A stretch of 64,000 nucleotides of DNA from Bradyrhizobium sp. ORS 285 (GCF_900176205.1 NZ_LT859959.1:6221001-6285000), one strand, 5' to 3'; shown: positions 16,502 to 26,498, counted from the first letter of the stretch. The notes: a model not told the origin generated them from the letters alone. Numbers and translations are program-made.

Positions 16502-18304
16502 CTACAAACGGACCTCGCCGCTCGCGATCTGCGCATAGATGGCAGCGTCGAGCCGGCGGTAGGCTCCGGTCGACGCATCGCGGATGTACAATGGCTCGGA
16601 CACGATCGCGGGATCGAAGCCGTCCCGCATCAGCTGCTGCTTCTTCTGCTTGAACGTCTCGGTCGACTGCAGCGATGGCGTGAGGCGCAGCACGACTGGC
16701 TGCGCATAGGCCGGCAAGCGGCGCGCCAGCTCGGCCGACAGCCTCGCGAGATCGAAGTCCTCTGCGACAACCAGCGCCGCCATGCCGGCGCGACCATCGC
16801 TGCCCGGCACCGCGACGCCATAGGTCGAGGCCCCCACGACCCCCGGACATTGCAGGATCGCGTCATTCACCTCGCCGGTCGCGACGTTCTCGCCCTTCCA
16901 GCGGAAGGTGTCGCCGACCCGGTCGACGAAATAGAAGAAGCCCTGCTCGTCCTGGCGCATCAGGTCGCCGGTGCGGAACCAGGCGTCGCCCTCGGCGAAG
17001 ACATTGCGCAGGATCTTCTTCTCGGTCTCCGCACGATCGGTGTAGCCCTCGAACCGGCCGCCGCCATCGTCGGCCTTGCCGATGCGGCCGACGGCCTCGC
17101 CGACCTCACCACGCGCACATGGCAGGCATAGCCCGTCGGGCCCGCGCAGCGGGGCGCGCTGATCCGCATCGAGCTGGATGATCGCCGCCGGAAAACGATG
17201 CGCGAGCAGCGACGGCACGCGACCGATCGAGCCCACTCTCCCCTCGACATTGTAGAGCGAGAAATTGCCTTCGGTCGCCGCGTAGAACTCCAGCACCTGC
17301 GGAATGGCGAAGCGGGCCTGGAACGCCTCCCAGATGTCGCCGCGCAAGCCGTTGCCGCAGGCCAGCCGCAGCCGATGGGCGCGATCGAGATCGGATGGGG
17401 GCGCTGCGAGCAGATAGCGGCAGAGCTCGCCGATATATTGCACCAGCGTGCAGTCGTGGTCGACGATGTCGCGCCAGAACTGACGCGCCGAGAACTTCTC
17501 AGCCAGCACCGCCGTGCCGCCGGCGCGCAGCATGCTGCAGGGCGCGACGATGCCGCCGACGGAATGGTAGACCGGCAGGCAATCATAAAGGCGGTCGTCG
17601 GGCCCCGCCCCGGTGAGACCCGCAAACCAGCCGCCCCAGTTCAGGATGCGACGGTGGCTGATGCTGGCGGCTTTGGGCAGCCCAGTCGTTCCCGACGTAT
17701 AGATCAGCAGAGCGCGGTCGTTGATCGTGACGGCGGGACGTTCGGTCGCCTCCAGCGGGCGCGAGCCGATCGCGGCGAGCGCCGCGGCGAGATCGCCCCC
17801 GGCATTCCACACACGCGGTGCGCCGGAGATCAGCGGCACAGCGTCGGCATACGCAGGTTGAAGCTCGCTGGCGACGATGATGTGGGCTGGTGCGGCGACG
17901 TTGAGGCAGTGCGCCAGCGAGGGTCCGACCAGGTTGGTGTTGATCAGCGCGACGACGCCGCCGACGCGGCTGATCCCAAGCCAGGCCGCCAGATAGTCCG
18001 GCCGGCTCGGCATCATCAGCGCGACGGTGTCGCCGGGCGCGATGCCCTGGGCCAGCGCCCAGCCGGCATATTGGTTGATGCGCGCAGACAGCGCGGCGTA
18101 GCTGAGCGTCTCGCTGTTCGAGATCAGCGCCGGACGACCGGGCTGCCTGACGGACCAGTCATCGATCACATCGGCAAACAGCCGGGTCGGCTCGGCCTCG
18201 ATGCGCGATATCAGCTCGATCGCCTTGAGCCAGATCTTGGCCGTCGATGGCCTCCGCCCGGGCGTGAGGGGGTCCGCAGATCGGTCCGCGCGCTCGGTTG
18301 TCAT
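16502..18304 (-). CDS. FATP/very-long-chain-type acyl-CoA synthetase
   Basis: This 600-aa ANL enzyme has the P-loop LIYTSGTTGLPKAA near residue 205, EFYAATEGNFSLYN and RTGDLMRQDEQGFFYFVDR. It also has GDTFRWKGENVATGEV, the hallmark of the FATP/VLACS branch of fatty acyl-CoA synthetases (as in mycobacterial FadD6). It activates long-chain fatty acids to CoA esters, possibly coupled to uptake. The ATG at 18304 (MTTERADRSADP) is used; the frame remains open far upstream but that part is antisense to other genes and non-homologous. The ACP/ligase/SDR genes follow 111 bp downstream on the same strand. Confidence 0.85.
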   Translation of the reverse strand: MTTERADRSADPLTPGRRPSTAKIWLKAIELISRIEAEPTRLFADVIDDWSVRQPGRPALISNSETLSYAALSARINQYAGWALAQGIAPGDTVALMMPSRPDYLAAWLGISRVGGVVALINTNLVGPSLAHCLNVAAPAHIIVASELQPAYADAVPLISGAPRVWNAGGDLAAALAAIGSRPLEATERPAVTINDRALLIYTSGTTGLPKAASISHRRILNWGGWFAGLTGAGPDDRLYDCLPVYHSVGGIVAPCSMLRAGGTAVLAEKFSARQFWRDIVDHDCTLVQYIGELCRYLLAAPPSDLDRAHRLRLACGNGLRGDIWEAFQARFAIPQVLEFYAATEGNFSLYNVEGRVGSIGRVPSLLAHRFPAAIIQLDADQRAPLRGPDGLCLPCARGEVGEAVGRIGKADDGGGRFEGYTDRAETEKKILRNVFAEGDAWFRTGDLMRQDEQGFFYFVDRVGDTFRWKGENVATGEVNDAILQCPGVVGASTYGVAVPGSDGRAGMAALVVAEDFDLARLSAELARRLPAYAQPVVLRLTPSLQSTETFKQKKQQLMRDGFDPAIVSEPLYIRDASTGAYRRLDAAIYAQIASGEVRL

Positions 18305-18481
18305 GCCTGCCACCACTTCCAGTCCTGCGTCCTTATAGGTCGCGCGGCCTGACCAGGCGTTAACCGGCAGGGTTAACCCGCATGGAGCGGGTCGCGATCG
18401 AAGTAGATGCGAACCTTTACGAAGTAATCGGAAATACCGGTTAGGTTGTCTCTCCCAGAACATGCCAAAGCGAAGGCCGGC

Positions 18482-19471
18482 ATGCCCAAGGAATTGACGA
18501 TCACACGACGTGCCGTGCTGCAAGGCATGGCCTGGAGCGGCCTTGTTGCCATGCATCCGGCTGCGGCGACCGCCGGCGGCGAAGCTCCCTACCCCGCCCG
18601 ATCGGTGACGTGGGTCATTCCCTTCGCGCCGGGCGGTGCCACCGGCCGCCTGTCGGTGCTGATCTGCGACCGCCTGTCGCGGCGGCTCGGCCAGGCCTTC
18701 GTGCTCGACCACCGGCCGGGCGCCGGCGGCGCCACCGCCACAAGGAGCGTCGCGAACGCGCCGCCGGACGGCTACACGCTGCTTGCGACCTCCACGGCCA
18801 ACATCATCACCGCCTCGCGGGAGCCTGCGCAGAACGGCGACGACATCCTTCCTGTTGCGGGGATGGCGCGGATGCCGCTGCTGCTGCTGGTCAGCAAGGA
18901 ACTGCCGGTCAAGACGTTGCCCGAGTTCCTGGCCTATGCGCGGGCGAACCCCGGCAAGCTCAGCGTCGGCTCGGCCGGACCCGGCACGGTGCAGCAGCTG
19001 TCGGCCGAGCTTTTCCGGACGCTCGGCGGCATCACCTGGTCCGTGCTCGCCTATCGCGGCTCCGGCCCGGCGCTGACCGACCTCGCCTCCGGCCACATCC
19101 ACGCGCTGTTCGACAACACCGCCTCCGCCACCGACCTGGTGCGCAGCGGCAAGATCCGGGCGCTGGCGGTGTCGACCCGCGAGCGGGCGCAAGCCTTCCC
19201 CGATCTGCCGCCGGTCGCCGACGTGCTGCCGGCGTTCGAGACCTCCGGCTTCTACGGCGTCGCCGCGCCGCGCGGGACGCCGCCGGCGATCGTCGACCTG
19301 CTCAACCGCGAGATCAATGCCGCCCTGGCCGATCCCGAGATCCTGCACCACCTCGCCGAGATCGGTGCGACGCCGATCACCGGCGACACCGGCGTCTATG
19401 CCTCGACCTACCGGGCCGAGGTGATGCGCTGGCGCAAGCTCGTGGCCGCGCAGGCGGACCCCACCAAATAG
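18482..19471 (+). CDS. Bug/TctC-family substrate-binding protein of a tripartite tricarboxylate transport system
   Basis: The 329-aa protein starts with a TAT-like leader (TRRAVLQGMAWSG). Its mature part has Bug family marks: YPARSVTWVIPFAPGGATG, LDHRPGAGGATATRSVANA, PPDGYTLL and YRGSGPALTDLASGHI. Such proteins bind carboxylates in the periplasm. No TctA/TctB permease genes are nearby, so this is an orphan, as is usual for Bug proteins. The ATG at 18482 is preferred to a TTG at 18446 because the leader then begins properly. It is divergent from the FATP-type ligase. Confidence 0.85.
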   Translation: MPKELTITRRAVLQGMAWSGLVAMHPAAATAGGEAPYPARSVTWVIPFAPGGATGRLSVLICDRLSRRLGQAFVLDHRPGAGGATATRSVANAPPDGYTLLATSTANIITASREPAQNGDDILPVAGMARMPLLLLVSKELPVKTLPEFLAYARANPGKLSVGSAGPGTVQQLSAELFRTLGGITWSVLAYRGSGPALTDLASGHIHALFDNTASATDLVRSGKIRALAVSTRERAQAFPDLPPVADVLPAFETSGFYGVAAPRGTPPAIVDLLNREINAALADPEILHHLAEIGATPITGDTGVYASTYRAEVMRWRKLVAAQADPTK

Positions 19472-19496
19472 GCCGTGGCGCCCGCCCGTCGTCACC

Positions 19497-21371
19497 TCAT
19501 GCCGCCACGCCCTGCAGCACCAGCCGGTTGAGCCGGGCTGCAAAGGCCGAAGGATCTTCCGGCAACTCGCCGTCGAGGATCTGCGCCTGCTCCAGCAGCA
19601 GGAACGAGAGGTCGTCGACCTTCGCCTTGTCGGCCGCCGCCTTCGCGACCGCAACGACCAGCGGATGGCGCAGGTTGATCTCCAGAATCGGCTTGGTGCG
19701 GGCGCCGCGCGCCTGCTGCGAGAGAATGCGCTCCAGCTCGCGATCCGGCCCATGGCTGCCGGCCACGAGACACGACGCACTGCTGGTCAGACGGGTCGAG
19801 ACCTTCACATCGGTGACGTGATCGCCGAGGCTCGCCTTGATGAGCGCTATCGTATTCGCCTCGTCCGCGGCAGGCTTGGCCTCGTCCTCGGCCGCCGCCT
19901 CGGTCACCGGGATCGGATCGAAATTGATGTCGCCCTGGCTCAGCGACTTCAGCGGCTTGCCGTCGAACTCGAGCCGCGCCGAGGTCCAGAACGCGTCGAC
20001 CGGATCGGTCAAGAGCAGCACCTCGACGCCGCGCGCCTTGGCCGCCTCGAGCCGCGGGTTGGACTTCAGCCGCTCCAGGCTGTCGCCGACCAGGAAGTAG
20101 ATCTCGGTCTGGTTCTCCTTGAGGCCCTCGACATACTGCTTCAGCGAGCGCTTCTCGCCGGTCGTCGTGGTGAAGCGCGACAGCGCCAGCAGCTTGTCGC
20201 GGCGCTCGAAGTCCTCGTACAGGCCTTCCTTGATGACGGCGCCGAACGAATCCCAGATCTTGTCGAAGTTCGCCGCGTCCTTCTCGGCGAGCTGCTCCAG
20301 TTCGCTGATCACCCGCGTCGTCACGGCTTTGCGGATCTGGCCGAGCTGCGGATTGTTCTGCAGCATCTCGCGCGACAGATTGAGCGGCAAATCCTCGCTG
20401 TCGATCACGCCGCGGATGAAGCGCAGGTACGCCGGCATCAGATCGGCGTCGTCGGTGATGAAGACCCGGCGGACATAGAGCTTGACCTTGCCCTTGCGCG
20501 CCGGCTCGAACAGGTCGAACGGCTTGGTCGAGGGCGCGAACAGCAGCACGGCGTAGGAATAGCGGCCCTCGGCGCGGTAGTGCAGCGTCATTGCCGGCTC
20601 GTCGAAGGCATTGGCGATCGACTTGTAGGCCTTGGCGTAATCCTCCGCCGACAGCTCCGACTTGGAGCGCTGCCACAGCGCGCTCGCCGAGTTGATCTGG
20701 CGCGGCTCGCCCTCCTCGGCGACCAGCATGATCGGGAACTGGATGTTGTCGGAATAGGCGGTAACGATGCGCTCGATTTCGAAAGGCTCGAGATATTTCT
20801 TGGCGTCGTCCTTGAGGTGCAGCACGATCTCGGTGCCGCGCGCCACCCTCTTGGCGTCCTCCTCGGAGGCCGGCGCCACCTCGAAGCCGGCGCCGCCCGT
20901 GGAGGTCCAGGTCCAGACCTCGTCCCCGCCGGCGCGGCGGCTGATCACGGTGATGCGGTCGGCCACCATGAAGGCCGAATAGAAGCCGACGCCGAACTGG
21001 CCGATCAGGCCGGTGCCGTCCTTGGCTTCCGACAGCTTCTGCACGAAGGCCTTGGTGCCGGAGCGGGCGATGGTGCCGAGATGGTCGATCAGCTCCTGGC
21101 GGTCCATGCCGATGCCGCTGTCGGCGATGGTCAGGGTGCTGGACGCCTTGTTCGGGATGATCCGGATCTGCGGCGGCTCGCCCTCGCCGATGAGCTCTGG
21201 CCGGGCAATCGCCTCGTAGCGGAGCTTGTCACAGGCGTCGGAGGCGTTGGAAATCAATTCGCGAAGGAAAATATCGGTCTCGGAATAGACCGAGTGCACC
21301 ATCAGGTGCAGCAGCTCGGAGACTTCGGCCTGAAACGAATGGGATACGGCGGCGGTGTCGGTCATCGTCAT
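19497..21371 (-). CDS. htpG: Molecular chaperone HtpG (Hsp90)
   Basis: This is a 624-aa cytosolic Hsp90. The GHKL ATPase domain has [30 protein letters not shown] and [15 protein letters not shown]. The middle domain has [14 protein letters not shown] (with the catalytic arginine loop), and a normal C-terminal dimerisation domain follows. It starts at [16 protein letters not shown] (21371; 21365 also possible). An acidic insert before the C-terminal domain ([17 protein letters not shown]) is alpha-like. Monocistronic; a repeat-filled region lies upstream and no heat-shock promoter was confirmed. Confidence 0.95.
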   Translation of the reverse strand: MTMTDTAAVSHSFQAEVSELLHLMVHSVYSETDIFLRELISNASDACDKLRYEAIARPELIGEGEPPQIRIIPNKASSTLTIADSGIGMDRQELIDHLGTIARSGTKAFVQKLSEAKDGTGLIGQFGVGFYSAFMVADRITVISRRAGGDEVWTWTSTGGAGFEVAPASEEDAKRVARGTEIVLHLKDDAKKYLEPFEIERIVTAYSDNIQFPIMLVAEEGEPRQINSASALWQRSKSELSAEDYAKAYKSIANAFDEPAMTLHYRAEGRYSYAVLLFAPSTKPFDLFEPARKGKVKLYVRRVFITDDADLMPAYLRFIRGVIDSEDLPLNLSREMLQNNPQLGQIRKAVTTRVISELEQLAEKDAANFDKIWDSFGAVIKEGLYEDFERRDKLLALSRFTTTTGEKRSLKQYVEGLKENQTEIYFLVGDSLERLKSNPRLEAAKARGVEVLLLTDPVDAFWTSARLEFDGKPLKSLSQGDINFDPIPVTEAAAEDEAKPAADEANTIALIKASLGDHVTDVKVSTRLTSSASCLVAGSHGPDRELERILSQQARGARTKPILEINLRHPLVVAVAKAAADKAKVDDLSFLLLEQAQILDGELPEDPSAFAARLNRLVLQGVAA

Positions 21372-21489
21372 GCGTCTTCCCGGACAGAATGGCGGTGGAG
21401 GAGAGACCGTCGATATAGCGCCGACGTTGCCGTGATCAAGAGTTTGAGCGGGGCTTGCGGCCGCGGCCGGCGGCGCGCCATCCGCCCGG

Positions 21490-21740
21490 GCGGTGCGCTC
21501 CCTCTCCCCGTTCTTACGGGGAGAGGGTCGGGGTGAGGGGCACCCGCACGGGTGGTGCTCGCCGTCGGACTTGTACTCCTCACCCTGACGAGCTTCGCTC
21601 GCCATGATAGGTGGGATCGCATCGTCAGAAACAATCCGTGTAAAGGGGATCCGTCTCTCCGCTTGTACCTCCCGTGCGGCCGCCCCTCACCCCAGCCCTC
21701 TCCCCGTGAAGAACGGGGAGAGGGGGTGCACCGCTCGTGC
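21490..21740. repeat. Bipartite inverted intergenic repeat, copy 3
   Basis: Arms at 21490-21556 and 21668-21740 repeat the CCCTCTCCCCGTTCTTACGGG hairpin and GGTGCGCTC ends of the copies near 4.2 and 6.5 kb. It occupies most of the 590-bp gap between htpG and the next gene, where I see no coding region. Confidence 0.7.
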
Positions 21741-21964
21741 GGCTGGAAGCGAATGCGGTGATTTGACATGGATCAATGACTGGAATCACCGAGCCGGCGC
21801 ATGTTGTCCGATACGCTTGGTGCGCCGCGCCGCCTATTTGTTGCATCCGCAACAAATATCTCTCCGCACCGAGCACATTCATTGTGACAACATCATAATG
21901 TCACCTCAGCTTCATTGAAGCGCTCTACGGCTCGATCCCGCTCCACAACGCCACGGGGATTCGC

Positions 21965-22618
21965 ATGCCGCGCTACTACAAAGTCCTGCAGACGCAGCGC
22001 TTCGACGACTATCGCTACTATCATCAGAGCCGGATCAATCAGACGCTGCATCTGGTCAGCGCCGTGATCTTCCTGGTCTGCTACGCCCTGCTGTTGAAAG
22101 ATCCGGCGATGGCCGGCCTGGTCGGCTGGCTGGCGATGCTGACGCGCCAGACGGGACATTTCTTCTTCGAGCCGAACGGCTATGACCACGTCAACGGCGT
22201 GACCAACGACTACAAGGAAGCGGTCAAGGTCGGCTATAATCAGACGCGCAAGATCATCCTGCTCACGGTGTGGGGCCTGGTGCCGGTCGCGCTGTTCGCG
22301 TTCCCCACTTTGTTCGGCCTGTTCGAGGCACCCGCGACCCGGATGGATTTCATCCGTCACGTCGGCGTGCTCTGGCTCGCGGTCGGCATCGGCGGCGGCC
22401 TGTTTCGCGTGATCCAGCTGTTTGCAACGCAGGATGTTGCGACCGGCCTGATCTGGGCGTTCAAGGTGCTCACCGACCCCTTCCACAACATCGCGCTGTA
22501 CTGGAAGTCGCCGCTGGCGCTGCTGCGCGGCGAGCTGATCGACCCGACCATCAAGGACGCCTCGCATTGGGGCGCGGCCGAGGACGACGACGCCGAGGAA
22601 GCCGCGCATCTCACCTGA
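21965..22618 (+). CDS. Conserved membrane protein, possibly Mpo1/DUF962-like
   Basis: This 217-aa protein has several hydrophobic segments. The N-terminal part shows H20-x4-N25-x3-H29 within a helix, then RQTGHFFFEPNG (H65) and H75. This spacing resembles the DUF962/Mpo1 family, whose yeast member is an Fe(II) dioxygenase in alpha-oxidation of 2-hydroxy fatty acids. The C-terminus is acidic (AEDDDAEEAA). The resemblance is by eye only and the protein might belong to a separate family of conserved inner-membrane proteins. Confidence 0.7.
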   Translation: MPRYYKVLQTQRFDDYRYYHQSRINQTLHLVSAVIFLVCYALLLKDPAMAGLVGWLAMLTRQTGHFFFEPNGYDHVNGVTNDYKEAVKVGYNQTRKIILLTVWGLVPVALFAFPTLFGLFEAPATRMDFIRHVGVLWLAVGIGGGLFRVIQLFATQDVATGLIWAFKVLTDPFHNIALYWKSPLALLRGELIDPTIKDASHWGAAEDDDAEEAAHLT

Positions 22619-22746
22619 TGCGCCGCTCGCGCCTCCACCGCCCGTTGCGCGGGCGGTGGAACCAGGCCACAGCTTCAACATCATGGAACGACTTCTCTGC
22701 TGCGCCGTTGCGGCCTCAGTGCTGGTGGTGCCTTCAGGAGCTTTCC

Positions 22747-23157
22747 ATGTGTGACTACAGCCTCCATACTGTCTCCTCCCGTGATGCCAAGATCGACGAC
22801 GTGCTGGTCTCCTGTCGCTTCCCCGGCACGGAGACCCGCGGCTTCTCGACCAAGGACGATCCCTTGACGGCGGTGTGCCTGCGTCCGGGCACCGAGCTCG
22901 CCTTCGAGGGCGACGTGCGGATCAAGGGCTTCTTCTTCCGCCGCAAGGTCGGCGCCCATCTTGCCCGCTTCCGCCAGGTCGACACCAACAAGCCGACCGA
23001 GCACCACGACGCGCTCGAATTCTCCAACGGCCGCATCGTCAAGGTCACCGACCTCGCCACCGGCCAGCGCGCCCGCGTGCTGCAGATGCCGGCCGATCCG
23101 ACAACCAAGCGTACGGGCACGCCCGTGACCATCGAGCTGCGCGCAACGCAGCTGTGA
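22747..23157 (+). CDS. Conserved hypothetical protein
   Basis: This 136-aa soluble protein begins MCDYSLHTVSSRDAKIDDVL. It continues with a beta-rich pattern (TAVCLRPGTELAF, KGFFFRRKVGAHLARFRQVD) and ends TPVTIELRATQL. An AG-rich stretch AGGAG lies 9 bp before the ATG. No signal peptide or membrane helix. I do not recognise a functional family; the opening MCDYSLH is shared by a set of uncharacterised proteobacterial proteins that I know only as hypothetical. Confidence 0.75.
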   Translation: MCDYSLHTVSSRDAKIDDVLVSCRFPGTETRGFSTKDDPLTAVCLRPGTELAFEGDVRIKGFFFRRKVGAHLARFRQVDTNKPTEHHDALEFSNGRIVKVTDLATGQRARVLQMPADPTTKRTGTPVTIELRATQL

Positions 23158-24104
23158 GAGCTTCGACCAAGGACGACGGCGGCGCCGCTCAGCGCTGCCC
23201 TCGTGCGTGTTGTGAGTGATGAGATCCATGTCCCCGATCTCCCGAGGTCGATGGACAGCTTTTTCATGACGCCAAGGGGCATGCGCGCTCACGATCCCGC
23301 GGCACGATGTGCCCGGGTGATACGGCCGTCAGCCCTTCCGAAACCGAGAGGGCGCGGGGAAGGCCGGGTGCTGACCGCGGCCCATGGCCCGCCTGCAACA
23401 AGGAAAGCAGGCGGCAGTCACCACAGGTCGGGCCACCAAGCGGCCTCCCCCGCGCAATGGTTTTACGGTGTCCTTCGTGCTCTCCCTGGGGATCGGCGTT
23501 CTTGCCCCCATCGCCCGCGCGAGCCGTCACAGCATCGACAGCGGACTTGACCTCAGCGTCGAGAGGCCAGGACCACACGACTTCGCCGTCCGTGCCGGCC
23601 AGGCGCTCGTCCAGCGCCGCCGCCACGTCCATCGCAGCCCACCTCACGTTCGTGACGACGCGTCCGTCCCTCTGCTCGAGGCGGGATGGAGGAAGATAAA
23701 CATGATTTCTGAAAAATAGCAAGCTCATTCTGTTTGCAGGATACGCCTTGCTTTGGCGGCGGAAGGCGCAGTCACTGCCACTGCGACTTCGGCTGGAAGA
23801 GCTGCGTTAGATGTCCGACGGAACAGCATTAGCCTCCGCACCGCTGCGCGATGCAGTGCCCTCGCCCCTTGTGGGAGAGGGCATCGACGGCCCATCCTGT
23901 TGCTCGGTTTGGTGAGGGGTCTCTCTCGGCACGCCGAGCTCGCGGAGACATACCCCTCACCCAAGCGAGGTCGTTGCTCTGTCCTACATGCCCTCTCCCG
24001 CCCTGGCGAAGCTTCGCTTCGCCTTGGGGGCGAGGGCGCATTAACGGCCACCGCGCCCGCGGGCGAGATTAGAAGCGTGTGTGACCAGGAGGCTGCAGCC
24101 CGCT
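23158..24104. other. Gene-free stretch rich in hairpins
   Basis: About 950 bp without a gene I can support. It contains a diverged, inverted copy of the 7.1-kb hairpin repeat (23347-23454, with arms GCGCGGGGAAGGCC / GGCCTCCCCCGCGC) and, at about 23850-24040, a composite of GC-rich inverted segments related to the CCCTCTCCC family. Frames crossing it run through the repeats and lack start context. Confidence 0.6.
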
Positions 24105-24587
24105 TCAATCCGGCAGGTTCGTAAACTTCGGCCGCCAGACGCCGAGGATGACGTTGACCGTGGCGACGCCGAGCATGACCCAGATGGCGCCCTGCTCGGT
24201 GCCGAAATTGGGGCTGAGGGTTGCGGGGTCGATCTGGCCGGCGACGGCGCGGGCGGCTTCGTCGGCGGCTTCCTGCATCGGGCCCTGCACGGCGGCGAAG
24301 CCCCATTCGAAGACGAGGATGCCGGAGGCGAGCTTGGCGAGCGCCCAGCCGGCGCTGTGCAGCGCGCGGTTGATGGCGATGGCGAGCAGGCCGGCGACCA
24401 GGGTCAGGCCGAGCGACGGGAAGAACACGTAGCGCACGATCGCTCCCATCGCCGCGCGCATCTCGGCGTAGTGCGCCAGCGACACCGAGGGCTGCGGGAT
24501 CATCCCGAGCAGCACGACGAGACAGGCCATCGCTCCCATCATGCCGATCGCGCCCATCGTATGCAGGAACTTCATCAGCCGTCGCAT
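24105..24587 (-). CDS. Four-helix integral membrane protein, DUF2269-like
   Basis: This 160-aa protein has about four transmembrane helices, with an N-terminal MKFLHTMGAIGMMGAMACLV and a RALHSAGWALAKLASGILVFEWGF segment. The pattern (KxLHxxGA start, Arg/His within helices) resembles the DUF2269 group of predicted integral membrane proteins, whose function is unknown. It is separated from neighbours and has no visible operon partner. Confidence 0.75.
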   Translation of the reverse strand: MRRLMKFLHTMGAIGMMGAMACLVVLLGMIPQPSVSLAHYAEMRAAMGAIVRYVFFPSLGLTLVAGLLAIAINRALHSAGWALAKLASGILVFEWGFAAVQGPMQEAADEAARAVAGQIDPATLSPNFGTEQGAIWVMLGVATVNVILGVWRPKFTNLPD

Positions 24588-24743
24588 GGCGTTGCCCCCC
24601 GGATGTCGCGAACAGGGAAATTGGAGAGGACGCCCGGCATGCCGCTGGTCCCCTCCATGATCTGCCGCGGTGCAAAGCCGCCCGCGCCGACCACATTGGA
24701 CTATACGATCGGTCGGCCGCCGCGGTTCAGCCGATCGCGCCGC

Positions 24744-25238
24744 CTACCAATGCCGCGTGCCCGGCGCGCCCTTGAACGGCCCGACCACCGCCGAGGTGAT
24801 CCAGCCGCCATAGAAATCGCCCTCCTGGGCGGCCACGCGCTCGTCGCCGACGAAGCAGGCGTCGACGCGGGAGGCATAGAAGGCCAGATGGCCGGCGATC
24901 GGCGCGAAGGCCGGCGTCGGCTGCTGGTAGCTCCACGCCGCCTGCTCCGACACCCGGCCATCGACATCGATCGTCCAATAGCTCGCAAAGCCCTTGAACT
25001 CGCAGAACGAGCGGCCCGGCGCGGGACGCAGCCACTGCATCGCAACATCCTGTGGCGGGAGGTAGTAGACCGGCGGGTGGCTGGTCTCGAGCACGCGATA
25101 ACCGCCCTGCGTGTCGGCGATCGTGACACCGGCGAACACCACGCGCAGCCGCGCCGCGCAACGCTCCAGCCGCGGCGGCCGCGGATAGTCCCACACCGAC
25201 TCCTGCCCGGGTCCCGGCGCGATGCGTTGCATGACCAT
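24744..25238 (-). CDS. DUF427 domain protein
   Basis: This 164-aa protein matches DUF427 (a small beta-barrel-like domain): ESVWDYPRPPRLERC, VRVVFAGVTIADT-type strand (LRVVFAGVTIADTQGGYRVL), HPPVYYLPPQDV, FCEFKGFASYW, AAWSYQQPTPAFAPIAGHLAFY and a final VVGPFKGAPGTRHW. Function unknown. ATG 25238 has GGGAG six bases upstream, so it is preferred over the Met two codons later. Confidence 0.85.
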   Translation of the reverse strand: MVMQRIAPGPGQESVWDYPRPPRLERCAARLRVVFAGVTIADTQGGYRVLETSHPPVYYLPPQDVAMQWLRPAPGRSFCEFKGFASYWTIDVDGRVSEQAAWSYQQPTPAFAPIAGHLAFYASRVDACFVGDERVAAQEGDFYGGWITSAVVGPFKGAPGTRHW

Positions 25239-25694
25239 GTCTCCCTGTGCGGCGGCGCGGCCGCTTTCAGCGAATAAACGTGGGACGCGTCGACGAGGAT
25301 CAATCGGGAAACAGCCGGGCCTCATGGTTCGAGACGGCGCTACGCGCCTCCTCACCATGAGGGTCAAGCGCCGTGGGCGGCGCTGCGAACGTCGGCGCGG
25401 CGAGGTCGGTGCGCTCCCTCGCCCCGTTCTTACGGGGAGAGGGTTGGGGTGAGGGGCAGCCACACCCACCGACCGTGCGGAGAGCCCCCCTCACCCGGAT
25501 TGCATCTGTCGATGCAATCCGGCCTCTCCCCGCACGCGGGGAGAGGCTGGCAGCGAGCGTTCGGGTTGGACCGTCCGGAAAATCGACCATGAACAAACTA
25601 ATTATGCAGAGAATTTGCGCCGAGCGCGCGAGTGCACATGAACCATGACCAGCGCGCTCATGTCGGGAGACGCCACTTGCACCGGGTGCTCAGT
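25239..25694. repeat. Repeat-filled spacer
   Basis: This 456-bp gap contains a hairpin of the CCTCATGGTTCGAGAC...CCTCACCATGAGG type (about 25321-25363), a half copy of the CCCTCGCCCCGTTCTTACGGG repeat (about 25411-25456) and another palindromic block at 25489-25551 (GGATTGCATCTGTCGATGCA). No gene was supported. Confidence 0.6.
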
Positions 25695-26498
25695 TCACGC
25701 GATCGCCTTGAGATAGCGCGTCACGGAACGGTCGAACGCCGCTCTTCCGTCCTCGGCGACGTTCTTCTGCCACCAGGCGCCGTAGATGCGATCGAAGGCC
25801 AGCGGCGCAACCGCGTCGGCGATGCGGCGCACGGCGGTGGGGCCGAGCGGGATGTAGTTCGGATAGGAATACATGAAGCTGACATGGCGACGGTCCATCG
25901 CCACCATGGCGATGTCGCCGGCGAACAGCGCGCCTTTGCCGCCGGCGCCGCGGCGCCAATGCAGCATGGTCGCGCCGGCGAAATGGCCGCCGGTGCGCAG
26001 CAGACTGATGTCGTCGGAGATCTGCAGCGTGTCGCCGGTCCATGGCACGATGGAAGGATGCGGCCGGGTGACGAAGGCGGCGTCATCGCCATGCAGATAG
26101 GCCGGCGCGTTGCCGAACGCCGCGCTCCAATCGGCGACCGCGCCATAGTAATGCGGATGCGAGATCGCGATCGCCTTGAGCCCGCCGAGCGCGCGCACCT
26201 CCGCGATCGCCGCCTCGGTCGCCAAGGGGATGCAGTCCCACATCACGCAGCCGTCCGGCTCGGGGATCAGCAGCGCGCGCTGGCCGATCGCGAAGCTCGG
26301 CTCCAAGGCGAGGCCGGTCAGGCCGTCATCCTCGCGGCAGACGACCTGATGGCGGGTCGCCAGTTCGTCGCGGCTGAGGAAGCTCTGGCCCTTCCAGTTC
26401 ACATATTGCCGCTCGTCCTCGCAGACGGCGCAATGGGCCGGCGGCACTGGGGTGTCGGGAAACTGCGCGCCGCATTGTGAGCAGGTCCAGAGAGCCAT
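25695..26498 (-). CDS. Metallo-beta-lactamase-fold hydrolase with N-terminal zinc ribbon
   Basis: In this 267-aa protein, residues 6-26 carry CSQCGAQFPDTPVPPAHCAVC, a four-cysteine zinc ribbon. The rest is an MBL fold: AISHPHYYGAVADW replaces the usual HxHxDH (the Asp-His pair is not conserved), GGHFAGATMLHW gives the third metal histidine region, and LFAGDIAMV the bridging aspartate. The partial active site suggests a diverged or one-metal hydrolase. It is divergent from the cyanuric acid hydrolase family gene. The substrate is unknown. Confidence 0.82.
   Translation of the reverse strand: MALWTCSQCGAQFPDTPVPPAHCAVCEDERQYVNWKGQSFLSRDELATRHQVVCREDDGLTGLALEPSFAIGQRALLIPEPDGCVMWDCIPLATEAAIAEVRALGGLKAIAISHPHYYGAVADWSAAFGNAPAYLHGDDAAFVTRPHPSIVPWTGDTLQISDDISLLRTGGHFAGATMLHWRRGAGGKGALFAGDIAMVAMDRRHVSFMYSYPNYIPLGPTAVRRIADAVAPLAFDRIYGAWWQKNVAEDGRAAFDRSVTRYLKAIA

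Noticed and set aside
16502..19780. A 1092-residue fusion of an extra N-terminal domain with the FATP-type ligase
   Set aside because: The upstream 490 residues are antisense to the Bug binding-protein and htpG region, are low-complexity, and contain no family pattern; the ligase proper starts at 18304.
23264..23728. A 154-residue minus-strand frame
   Set aside because: It crosses the hairpin repeat at 23347-23454, has no clear ribosome site, and part of it is dictated by the repeat. No protein family was recognised.
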